From Sporocytophaga sp. (GTDB lineage: Bacteria; Bacteroidota; Bacteroidia; Cytophagales; Cytophagaceae): 64,000 nucleotides of DNA. Each line of letters starts with the position of its first letter. The stretch's first letter is position 1. The DNA is taken from assembly GCF_017745095.1 (NCBI RefSeq), contig NZ_JAGHZZ010000002.1:372001-436000 (forward strand), given 5' to 3'. Below, in pieces: positions 17,620 through 26,600 of this stretch. Below the pieces are notes generated by a model. That model saw nothing but the letters and a program-made list of their open reading frames with translations. It was not told where the DNA came from and searched no databases. The translations under genes were made by a program, and so were the position numbers.

Positions 17620-17949
17620 ATGCTATCTGAATCTTTCTTTGAAAATGTCTATGAAGTTGTTAAGCTCATTCCTAGAGGTAGAGTTACTTCTTATGGAGCA
17701 ATCGCGAAGTACCTTGGAATAAAATCAGGCGCAAGAATGGTGGGATGGGCATTAAACTCCTCACACATCAAGAAAAATATTCCTGCTCATCGTGTTGTAA
17801 ACAGCTCTGGATTACTTACAGGAAAAATTCATTTCACCCCTCCTACCTTAATGCAGGAAAAGCTTGAAAAGGAGGGAATTCAGGTTATTAATGATAAAAT
17901 AAAAGATTTTAAATCTGTTTTTTGGGATCCTTCAATTGAAATGTTATAA
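17620..17949 (+). CDS. Alkyltransferase-like (ATL) protein, catalytic Cys replaced by Ala
   Basis: This 109-residue protein is the DNA-binding domain of the O6-methylguanine-DNA methyltransferase family. The helix-turn-helix with the arginine finger is present (GARMVGWAL, R39) as is the active-site loop, but the PCHRVV motif reads PAHRVV (A56 in place of the methyl-accepting Cys). The protein therefore cannot accept alkyl groups. By analogy with Atl1/YbaZ it should bind O6-alkylguanine lesions, flip them out and hand them to nucleotide excision repair. The gene starts 58 nt after the Hsp20 stop and converges with the symporter gene. Confidence 0.88.
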   Translation: MLSESFFENVYEVVKLIPRGRVTSYGAIAKYLGIKSGARMVGWALNSSHIKKNIPAHRVVNSSGLLTGKIHFTPPTLMQEKLEKEGIQVINDKIKDFKSVFWDPSIEML

Positions 17950-17951
17950 AA

Positions 17952-19439
17952 TCAAATAACTACTTTTTCTTCCTCTTTTGAAGAGTATGAAATCAGATAT
18001 AATCCAAGAAAACAAATAAATCCGTTCAAAATCAGAGTTTCAAACGAAAATTTATAGCCCCACAATAAAGTATCTGAATTATAACTGATAAGAAGGGTAA
18101 TGAACGGGCTTAAAACACATATAAGTGGCACTAAAGTATCCTTTACCTTTCTTTTAGTCAATATTCCAAAGCTAAATAATCCTAAAAGGGGGCCATATGT
18201 ATAGCTGGCTGCAGACAATACCGCATCAATTACAGAGGTCTGTTTTAATTCTTTAAAAATCACAATAATTATCAAAAATGCCAGAGAAAATCCGACATGG
18301 ACGATCGTTTTTTGCTTTGCTTTAACACTTTCTGGTTTATTCTTAAAATCAAGGAAATCAATACAAAACGACGTTGTTAAGGCAGCAAGTGCCGAATCTG
18401 AACTGGCATAAGAAGAAGCTATAATTCCAAGTAGAAAAAAAACAGCTGCCAAAGTACCAAATTCATTCATCGCCAGAAAAGGATATGCTTTATCGGCACC
18501 TGCAGGGAGTAGAATTCCTTTTTGTGTGGAATAGATATAAAGTAATGCTCCCAGCATTAAAAACATATAGTTTACAATAGCCATGATAATGGAAAAGGAG
18601 AACATATTTTTCTGTGCTTCCTTTATGTTTTTACAAGTTAGATTTTTCTGCATCAGGTCCTGATCAAGACCTGTCATTGCAACTGCGATAAAAATCCCTG
18701 CAATGAATTGCTTAAAGAAGTATTTATCGCTTTTTATATCATCAAAAAAGAAAACTTTAGAATAATCAGTGGTTTGAATCATGGTGAACATTTTAGGTAC
18801 CGATAAACCTAATCTTTGGGAAATCAACACCAAACTGATTCCAACTGCACCAACCAAGAACAGAGTCTGGAAACTGTCTGTCCAAATGATGGTTTTTACA
18901 CCTCCCTTGAAAGTATAGATCCAGATAAGAACAATTGTAATAAGTACCGTCATAAAAAACGGCACATTAAGTTTGTCAAATAAAAACAACTGCAGCACCA
19001 TAGCAGCGAGAAAGAGTCTTAAAGAAGATCCTATTGTGCGGGAAAGTAAAAAGAAAAAAGATCCTGTTTTATAGGCCCAGAAACCGAATCGCTGTTCAAG
19101 ATAAGTATATATGCTAATAAGATTCAAGCGATAGTATAATGGCATTAAGACAGTGGCAATGATAAAATACCCGACCAGGTGGCCAAGGATAATCTGGAAG
19201 TAAGAAAAAGCTTTTAATTCTCCTGCCTGGTTAACCAAGCCAACAGCTCCCGGAACCGAAATGAACGTTACTCCACTGATTGATGTTCCTATCATTCCAA
19301 AAGCCACCAAATACCATGGCGATTTGCGATCGGCAGTAAAAAAAGTTTTCGTGTCAGCATTTTTGCCTGTAAAATAAGCAATTACCAATAATGCGCTGAA
19401 ATAGACTGCTATAATAGTGATAATCAGAGAAGGAGACAT
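17952..19439 (-). CDS. Sodium:solute symporter (SSS family)
   Basis: This 495-residue inner-membrane protein has about 13 predicted membrane helices. The typical SSS opening is followed by the conserved loop FTADRKSPWYLVAFGMIGTSISGVTFISVPG-like region (the N-terminal F-x-A-x-R...W...G-x-S motif), and a middle region TGLDQDLMQKNLTCKN matches the family. It should couple Na+ entry to uptake of an organic solute. The substrate cannot be told from sequence. It is divergent from clpS. Confidence 0.9.
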   Translation of the reverse strand: MSPSLIITIIAVYFSALLVIAYFTGKNADTKTFFTADRKSPWYLVAFGMIGTSISGVTFISVPGAVGLVNQAGELKAFSYFQIILGHLVGYFIIATVLMPLYYRLNLISIYTYLEQRFGFWAYKTGSFFFLLSRTIGSSLRLFLAAMVLQLFLFDKLNVPFFMTVLITIVLIWIYTFKGGVKTIIWTDSFQTLFLVGAVGISLVLISQRLGLSVPKMFTMIQTTDYSKVFFFDDIKSDKYFFKQFIAGIFIAVAMTGLDQDLMQKNLTCKNIKEAQKNMFSFSIIMAIVNYMFLMLGALLYIYSTQKGILLPAGADKAYPFLAMNEFGTLAAVFFLLGIIASSYASSDSALAALTTSFCIDFLDFKNKPESVKAKQKTIVHVGFSLAFLIIIVIFKELKQTSVIDAVLSAASYTYGPLLGLFSFGILTKRKVKDTLVPLICVLSPFITLLISYNSDTLLWGYKFSFETLILNGFICFLGLYLISYSSKEEEKVVI

Positions 19440-19480
19440 ATTTTATCAATAAATAAGCGATAAAATTGTTTATTTTTTTT

Positions 19481-19488
19481 TAAATTTG
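19481..19488 (+). promoter_or_regulatory. -7 box (TAAATTTG) of clpS
   Basis: TAAATTTG matches the -7 consensus and ends 5 nt before the clpS ATG at 19494, giving a predicted leaderless start like those of the TIR and mltG genes. The nearest TTG upstream is only 12 nt away, too close for a normal -33. Confidence 0.4.
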
Positions 19489-19493
19489 CTAAA

Positions 19494-19802
19494 ATGTCAA
19501 TCACATATATGACCACAATTTCTAACATGCGTCCATTTCACGAAGAAGAAATTGAAGTTCTAGAGCTTGAAAAAACTTCAGAAAATTTTGATTTGGTTGT
19601 CTTTAATGATGATGTGAATACTTTTGATCATGTCATTAATACCCTAATCGAAATATGTGAACACTCATCCGAGCAGGCAGAACAATGCACTCTTATTATT
19701 CACTACAAGGGTAAATGCACTGTAAAATCAGGGAATTTTGAAAAGCTCATACCAATGAGGCAAGCCATCTGTAACAGGGGCATTTCTGCAGAAATACTTT
19801 AA
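19494..19802 (+). CDS. clpS: ATP-dependent Clp protease adaptor ClpS
   Basis: This 102-residue adaptor has the ClpS core from about residue 30: LVVFNDDVNTFDHVINTLIEIC, the substrate-pocket signature, then a second half with EQAEQCTLIIHYKGKC. It binds N-terminal hydrophobic residues (N-degrons) and delivers substrates to the Clp_N domain of ClpC/ClpA. The ATG at 19494 is used here; a second ATG at 19509 is possible. It is followed by recR after 67 nt. Confidence 0.92.
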   Translation: MSITYMTTISNMRPFHEEEIEVLELEKTSENFDLVVFNDDVNTFDHVINTLIEICEHSSEQAEQCTLIIHYKGKCTVKSGNFEKLIPMRQAICNRGISAEIL

Positions 19803-19869
19803 TTTTTAGGCTTTATTCGGAAATCATTTCTGTGAAAAACGGGTTGAACCTAAATAATTACATTAAAGT

Positions 19870-20475
19870 ATGATATACCCCTCAAAGCTGATTGAAGACG
19901 CCGTTAATGAAGTTTCAAAACTACCCGGCATAGGGAAAAAAACAGCATTCAGGCTGGTATTGCACTTATTAAAAGAGCAAAGTACTGCTACAGAATCCCT
20001 TAGCTCAGCTTTGCTGACCCTGAGGAAAAATATTACCTATTGTAAAGAATGCCATAATATTGCAGATGATCACCTGTGTAATGTCTGTAATAATCCAAGA
20101 AGAGATCCTTCAGTTCTGTGTATTGTTGAAGATACCAGAGATGTTATGGCTATAGAAAATACGCATCAGTATAATGGAATTTACCATGTACTTGGAGGTA
20201 TAATTTCTCCACTTCAAGGCATAGGTCCTACTGACTTAAAAATTGACGCCCTGACTCGCAGAATACCAGGTTCGGAAATCAAGGAAGTAATATTAGCCCT
20301 TAGTCCAACTATGGAAGGTGACACCACTGCTTTTTACATCACCAAAAAAATTAAGGATTTTAACGTGAAAATAAGTACCATTTCAAGGGGCATTCCCGTT
20401 GGAGGAGAATTGGAGTATACTGATGAAATAACTCTTGGAAGAAGTATTACAGCACGAACAACGTACGAACATTAA
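19870..20475 (+). CDS. recR: Recombination mediator protein RecR
   Basis: This 201-residue protein has a helix-hairpin-helix (LPGIGKKTAFRL, about 17-28), a four-cysteine zinc finger of the form CKECHNI...CNVC (about 57-72) and a Toprim domain (from about 80, with CIVEDTRDVMAIE). It loads RecA with RecO/RecF at gapped DNA. It ends 4 nt before the TTG start I prefer for the glycosyltransferase, so the two form an operon. Confidence 0.97.
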   Translation: MIYPSKLIEDAVNEVSKLPGIGKKTAFRLVLHLLKEQSTATESLSSALLTLRKNITYCKECHNIADDHLCNVCNNPRRDPSVLCIVEDTRDVMAIENTHQYNGIYHVLGGIISPLQGIGPTDLKIDALTRRIPGSEIKEVILALSPTMEGDTTAFYITKKIKDFNVKISTISRGIPVGGELEYTDEITLGRSITARTTYEH

Positions 20476-20479
20476 ATCC

Positions 20480-22420
20480 TTGAAAAAACTTTCCATTATT
20501 ATCGTCAATTATAATGTCTGTTATTTTTTAGAGCAGACTTTGATAAGTGTAAAAAAAGCTCTTTCCGGAATAGACGGTGAAGTTTGGATTGTTGATAACA
20601 ACTCCGCTGACAACTCAGTGGAAATGGTTAAAGAAAAATTTCCTGAATACAATCTAATTGAAAATAAGGTTAATTGCGGTTTTTCAAAAGCCAATAATCA
20701 GGCTATTAGGCAAGCTAATGGCGAATATATTTTATTACTCAACCCTGACACTGTTGTGGAAGAAAAAACATTTGAAAAATGTATTTCTTTTTTGGACAGC
20801 AATCCTGATGGTGGCGGTTTGGGGGTAAAAATGCTGGATGGAAGAGGGAACTTTCTTCCTGAATCTAAAAGAGGTTTACCTACTCCATGGATTGCATTCT
20901 ACAAAATGTTCGGCTTATCTTTCCTTTTTCCTAAATCGAAAAAATTTGGTAAATATCACCTCACTTATCTGGATAAAGATAAAATACATGAAGTAGAAGT
21001 GCTCAGTGGTGCCTTTATGATTGTCCGCAAGTCTGTGCTTGATAAAATCGGCTTACTTGATGAGGATTATTTCATGTATGGAGAAGACATTGATCTTTCC
21101 TATAGAATTCTTAAAGGCGGTTATAAAAACTATTATTATCCAGAAACACGAATAATCCATTATAAAGGAGAAAGCACAAAAAAAACGAGTATAAATTATG
21201 TGTTTATCTTTTATAAGGCAATGATAATTTTTGCTCAAAAGCATTTTCCTGATAGTAAGGCTGGAGCATTTTCATTCTTAATAAAAATTGCTATTTATCT
21301 TAGGGCATTTTTATCTATTTCGTCAAGATTTATACAAAAGTGCTCTATCCCTTTTGCCGAAGCCTCATTAATTTATTTCGGTATGTTTTTATTGAAAACA
21401 TACTGGGAGAACAATCATAAATATGTTCCTTTGCCATATCCTCCTGTATATATGGAGTTTGTTGTACCCGCATACATTGGTGTATGGCTATTAAGCATCT
21501 ATTTCTTTGGGGGATATCGTAAGCTATTTCAACCAAGAAAAATTATTCAAGGGGCTTTAATTGGAACTTTAATTATTTCAGCAGTAAGTAATTTTTTTGA
21601 TGACTATCGCTTTTCAAAAGCTTTAATTGTGCTGGGCGGAATTTTGACAATAGCCTGTTGTTTTTTGATCCGCTTAGTTATCAATATTATTAAGTCAAAG
21701 AAACTACTCCCTGAAAATCTGAATAAAAAAGTAATTATTGCAGGACGTGAAGAAGAGTGTTTACGTGTTATCAGAACATTGAATACCCAGGATTATAACC
21801 TTGAAATACTGGGGTTTGTAAGTCCCGATAAAAGAACCAATAAAGATTTCTGGCTAGGAAATATTGATCGTTTAGACGAAATATGTCTTTTATACAAACC
21901 TCATGAAATTATCTTCTGTTCCAAGGGTTTAGACACCTCCCAAATCATTGAATGGATGCTAACGCATGGAGAAGATATACCAGAATATAAAATTGTCCCG
22001 GATGAAAGTAACTTTGTCATAGGTAGCAATTCATCCAATGCTCCTGGGTCATTTTATACACTTGACATCAAGCTTAATAAGACTGACGATGAAAAGGCAA
22101 AAACTAAAAGAATATTTGACACAGTAATCGCAATATTCTTCTTAATATCTTTTCCATTATTGATTTTTCTGGTCAAAAATCCTGGAAAATTTTTAAGAAA
22201 CATCTTTAATGTTATAAGCGGAAAGATTTCTTGGGTAGGTCTTGAAACTAAAGATTTGCAACAGGGGAAAAATGGTATAATAAACCCTATCACAGGTATA
22301 TCCAGCGAATCCCTGGATGAAGAGACCGTAAAGAGGCTTAATTATTTATATTCCAGGGATTATACACCAATAAACGATATACAGCTTATCTTCAGATCTC
22401 TCAGAAATCTGGGAACTTAA
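20480..22420 (+). CDS. Family 2 glycosyltransferase fused to a degenerate undecaprenyl-sugar transferase-like half
   Basis: This product of about 646 residues has two parts. The N-terminal 230 residues are a GT-A glycosyltransferase 2: KKLSIIIVNYN, DNNSADNS, LLLNPDTVVEE (DxD-like) and EDIDLSYRI. Then come membrane helices, a Rossmann/CoA-binding-like region (NKKVIIAGREEECLRVIRTL) as found in WcaJ-type phosphoglycosyltransferases, another membrane helix, and a C-terminal remnant ending INPITGISSESL...NDIQLIFRSL. The usual catalytic DE pair and the VGPRP motif of the sugar transferase are absent (the site reads WVGLETKDL). I take the TTG at 20480, 4 nt after the recR stop, because it gives the standard GT2 N-terminus; a TTG at 20435 overlaps recR. 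It probably serves surface polysaccharide synthesis. Confidence 0.82.
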   Translation: MKKLSIIIVNYNVCYFLEQTLISVKKALSGIDGEVWIVDNNSADNSVEMVKEKFPEYNLIENKVNCGFSKANNQAIRQANGEYILLLNPDTVVEEKTFEKCISFLDSNPDGGGLGVKMLDGRGNFLPESKRGLPTPWIAFYKMFGLSFLFPKSKKFGKYHLTYLDKDKIHEVEVLSGAFMIVRKSVLDKIGLLDEDYFMYGEDIDLSYRILKGGYKNYYYPETRIIHYKGESTKKTSINYVFIFYKAMIIFAQKHFPDSKAGAFSFLIKIAIYLRAFLSISSRFIQKCSIPFAEASLIYFGMFLLKTYWENNHKYVPLPYPPVYMEFVVPAYIGVWLLSIYFFGGYRKLFQPRKIIQGALIGTLIISAVSNFFDDYRFSKALIVLGGILTIACCFLIRLVINIIKSKKLLPENLNKKVIIAGREEECLRVIRTLNTQDYNLEILGFVSPDKRTNKDFWLGNIDRLDEICLLYKPHEIIFCSKGLDTSQIIEWMLTHGEDIPEYKIVPDESNFVIGSNSSNAPGSFYTLDIKLNKTDDEKAKTKRIFDTVIAIFFLISFPLLIFLVKNPGKFLRNIFNVISGKISWVGLETKDLQQGKNGIINPITGISSESLDEETVKRLNYLYSRDYTPINDIQLIFRSLRNLGT

Positions 22421-22638
22421 TAAGGAAATGACCATTGATAGCAGTTTATTACTTTATTTTTGTAATAATCCTGAATCAGAATATCCGGATTGAATTTAAG
22501 CAGATCAAATACAGAATCATCTTTAGAGAAAAAATGTAATTTGTAATTATATTCTTTAAGATCTTCCGCTATTCTTTTTTGCAAAAGTTTATCATCTTCC
22601 TGAATGAAAACTTTCAATTTATTTCCTTGCATTACCAT
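22417..22638 (-). CDS. Short receiver-like protein (truncated response-regulator domain)
   Basis: The 73-residue frame reads like the first half of a response-regulator receiver domain: KVFIQEDDKLLQKRIAEDL (acidic pair after strand 1, helix 1), then strand 3 with the candidate phospho-acceptor in ILIQDYY, after which it ends. The second half of the fold (Thr/Lys of strands 4 and 5) is missing. A second ATG lies 6 nt downstream at 22632. The stop overlaps the end of the glycosyltransferase gene by 4 nt on the opposite strand. It may be a gene remnant or a small standalone protein; expression is uncertain. Confidence 0.45.
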   Translation of the reverse strand: MVMQGNKLKVFIQEDDKLLQKRIAEDLKEYNYKLHFFSKDDSVFDLLKFNPDILIQDYYKNKVINCYQWSFPY

Positions 22639-22719
22639 AATTCTAAAAATTTATTATTTATTAAATACCTCCCTCAGAAGTAATTTTAAAACGTTTTTTT
22701 TAGACGATTTGTTTTAAAA

Positions 22720-23679
22720 ATGCTAGGGAAAATGCACCGTAATTTCACCAACTTAAGTCACCGGAATAATCCGGAAAACAATCAATTGAATACTAAGTAC
22801 AAAAACTTCTGGGGATCGCTTATCATTTTTATTGGAGCAATATGCTTTTCTTCCAAAGCGGTAATAGTCAAATTAGCATATAATTATCATATAGATTCAG
22901 TTTCTCTTCTTGCCTTGCGCATGTTGTTTTCTTTTCCATTTTTCGTTGGAGCTCTTGCTTATTCAAGTCTCAAAGAACAACCCAAACCTATTGGAAAAAA
23001 TGACTGGCTTTTCTTGATTGTTTTAGGGTTAATGGGCTATTATCTGGCTAGTTACTTTGATTTCAAAGGACTTGAATACATTACTGCCAGTCTTGAGCGC
23101 CTTATCCTCTTTATCTATCCTACTCTTGTAGTTCTTTTATCAGCTGCTCTTTATAAAAAGAAAATTACGCGCAATGAAATTATTGCTTTATTGCTGACAT
23201 ATAGTGGCATAGCAGTTGTTTTTCTGAACGATTTAAAGTTCGATCAAAAAAATGTAATTACTGGAGGACTTCTCATTTTTGGAAGTGCGCTCACTTATTC
23301 ATTTTACCTGGTCGGAAGTGGAAAACTTATCCCTAAAATCGGTGCTGTCAGGTATAATTCCATTTCGATGATCGTATCAACATTGATAGTGTTGATCCAT
23401 TATTTATTGAATGCTGAAGGTAATTTATTCCATTTTGAATGGCAGGTGTATGCACTTAGTATCTTTATGGCTATTGTAGCAACTGTTATCCCAAGCTTTC
23501 TTCTAGCAGAGGGAATAAGACTCATAGGAGCAGGAAAAGCGTCTATCATAGGTAGTATCGGTCCTGTTTCAACAATTATTCTTGCAAACATATATTTGAA
23601 TGAAGAAATTACCCTCCTTCAGATTTTAGGAACTGCCTTCGTGCTTGCCGGAGTTTTACTAGTGAGTAGAAGCAAATAG
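22720..23679 (+). CDS. EamA/DMT-family permease
   Basis: This 319-residue inner-membrane protein has about ten membrane helices in two EamA repeats (about 30-165 and 175-315). Typical are the repeat-1 motif SSKAVIVKLAY, the SLERLILFIYPTLVVLLSA segment, and in repeat 2 the GSIGPVSTIILANIYLNEEIT block. It is likely an exporter or importer of a small metabolite. The 30-residue hydrophilic N-terminus is a little long, and an internal ATG at 22732 could be used. It converges with tamB without a visible terminator. Confidence 0.9.
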   Translation: MLGKMHRNFTNLSHRNNPENNQLNTKYKNFWGSLIIFIGAICFSSKAVIVKLAYNYHIDSVSLLALRMLFSFPFFVGALAYSSLKEQPKPIGKNDWLFLIVLGLMGYYLASYFDFKGLEYITASLERLILFIYPTLVVLLSAALYKKKITRNEIIALLLTYSGIAVVFLNDLKFDQKNVITGGLLIFGSALTYSFYLVGSGKLIPKIGAVRYNSISMIVSTLIVLIHYLLNAEGNLFHFEWQVYALSIFMAIVATVIPSFLLAEGIRLIGAGKASIIGSIGPVSTIILANIYLNEEITLLQILGTAFVLAGVLLVSRSK

Positions 23680-23683
23680 AGAA

Positions 23684-26600
23684 TCACTTAAATAACTCCC
23701 TAAATTCATTAAAAGACTTTCTATGCTGAATACTAACACCTGAACGTGTAGTAATATCATCATAATAGTAATAGTAATAACTCTGATATGTGGTACTGAA
23801 AAACTTCAGATTAACGCTTCCTGAACTATTCAATCTATAAACGACTGTATAGTCTCCTAGGAACTGTCCAGAATTTGGCACATTACCTACATTTACATTT
23901 CCTCCCGCTGTAATCGTTATCCTTTCACTAATCTGTCTACTGGCTTTAAACTGTAAGCTTTGAGCAAGTCCTGGATTATCAGGTGAAAGTGCTTCTATAT
24001 TAACATCAATATCAAATCCTGCTATTGATTCAGGCGCAATTTTATTCAACTCAGAATTAAGAATCTGACTCACGCTTTGATTTGCCTGTTCCATTGCTAT
24101 ACCGCCTCCGGAATTTACATATCCTGTACCTTCCGGAAAAAATCTGTTCAGAACAATCAATCCAAATACCTGCCTCTGTAACTGTTGCTGATCGTTGTTA
24201 ATTTCGTTAATCCTTTGTGAAATTATATTACCTAGAAAAGGATCATTACTTTCTGGCATTTCAATTTGAAAGCTCAGCTCAGGTTCAGCAAGCTCACCGG
24301 TAACATTAAGTTTTACAGTTACAGGATGGTTCCTTTTCGAAGATCTTACGAATTCATCACTTAATGCAGTTGTATAATTACTTATCAAGTCATACCGGGA
24401 CGCCTTGGTTGTATAACTTGCCTTTACATTCAAAAGCCCCTCCATAATATCTCCATTCCAGGACAGCCTACTGCCTTTCTCTATAATAAAATCTTTCTTT
24501 ACAAGGCTTGCAAAAGTAAAAGTGTAATTGCCTTCGCGTATTTGATATGTGCCATAAAGTTCAGGAACATTCTCCTGATCCACCTTTACTTCAAGCCTAC
24601 CGGATCCTCTGGCTGAAATCTTATCTCCATTAGCTGGATCTACAATGATATTTATCTGAGCATCTTTTGTAATCGCAAGATTGCCTGTAAACTTAAATCT
24701 GGATAGATTTATAGGCACTCCATGAAATTCATCTTCAATTGTATCTGACATATCTTCTTCTCCCACAAAAATGATATAACTCGGTGTTTTAAATTCAGTA
24801 TTAGAAGTTTGAAGAGGGATGTTTATTGTAGACTTAGGCCGTGTGGTGAGTTTAAGATTAATTGCAAGGTCATTTGTCGGTCCTTTGAGTTCCATATTAA
24901 TATCAGCAAAGAGAACTCCATAAAAGCCCGCCTGATTCACCTTTTCAGTGTTCATCACTTGAAAATTTGTAGCTTCAAGAGAAAGATTGACGTCAAAGTT
25001 TTTAAAATAATCATGAAGAATATATCCATCAACACGCGCTTTATTTCCTTCAAAATCTCTGAAATCAAGATTATCAAAAATAATTTTGTTATTATTAAAT
25101 GTTATGTGTTGGTTAGCTATCACATATTTGCTTTCAGTAAAATGAAGCCCTAAAACATTTCTTTCTTCAAATGCTAATTTTCCTTTCACATCGGGACGAA
25201 GAAGTTTTCCTTTTAAAGCCATTTTTCCGGACATATAACCATGCATAGCGAATAAATAATTCTTTAAAAACGGTTCAAAAAAATGTAAGCTCAATTTTGG
25301 TATGTCGACGTTTATATTTCCCGTGGCTTCGCTCATCTGCGTTACCTTATCTACAAATCCATGTACATAAGCATTGTTTTCTATACCTGACAAGCTAAGA
25401 TTTATTGAATGTCTTTCCTTGCCAATTGGAGCAGCTAGCAGTGCTAATCTTCCTGCTGCTGTATTTCCAACTATCAAACTATCGATAATAAGATCCACAT
25501 CAATGGCTGGTGATGTAAAAAGGTCTTTTACATGAAGACCTCCATTCAAAGACCCTTTTATAGAATACTTATTTAATGGCGTAAAGTATAGCACAGGTTC
25601 AAGCTTCAGGTTCCATAATTGGGCATCAAGCTCACCTTCTCCAAGCAAATCCTGTGAATGGATCTTTATCTTTTGCGTTCCCTGAGTTAGCAGAATATTT
25701 TGAATAGCAAGGCTTTTGTGATAATATATTACTCTAGCATTACCTTCAGATCTCCATTCTTCTCCTTTTAATTTGAGATCAAGGTCTTGAACACTCAAGT
25801 TCATAGTATCTCCAGGAAAAGTGAGTGCTCCGGTCATACTCAGCGCAGAGTTAGATTGATTCTCATAAAGATTTAAAACGAATGAAGTAATATTTTCCCG
25901 AAATTCTCCTCTGATTGAAGGACTGCTTAAGTATAAACCATTTGAAAGTTTCAACCTGTCCCCTACCAGATCAAATCTTAGACCATCAAATCCTCCCTCT
26001 GCATTGATTGCTAAATTTTCTACAGAGTATTTACTATAATTAAATCGTTCTACAAATCCACTTAAGACTCCAGTTTTGTTATAAAATTCAAAGCTCCCAT
26101 CAACTTCAATATTACTAATGGAAACATCTTTCCGGAACATTGAAATCAATGAAGTAACCTGGCCTGCAGATATATTTAATTCAATATTTTCAGAAATATA
26201 ATTTCTACTATTCTTCTCCTCCTTTAAATAGTCTTTACTTAAAAGCTCCGGTAACTCAGATAAAACAAATTTTCCCTCAGCTACAGCATCAATGCTATCT
26301 GAATGTAATGAAAGCCTCCTGTAACTATTATCACCTTTACATTTTGCAATAACTGTATCAGAGTAATATATTGATTGTGAATTTTGCACATAAAAATTCA
26401 CAATGTTAACTTCTGCATCAAGGTTATCAAGTTTTGATGCTATAATGACTGCATTAAGATCTCCTCCAACAAAAGTCTTTTGCAAATTTTCATCAAATAA
26501 GGAAAGATCAAGTTCACCCAATGTTCCTTTAACTTTGTATTTATTTTGGTTGAGGTCAAGATCAGTCCATAGATCTGCATGAGCATAATTTCCAGCTGAC

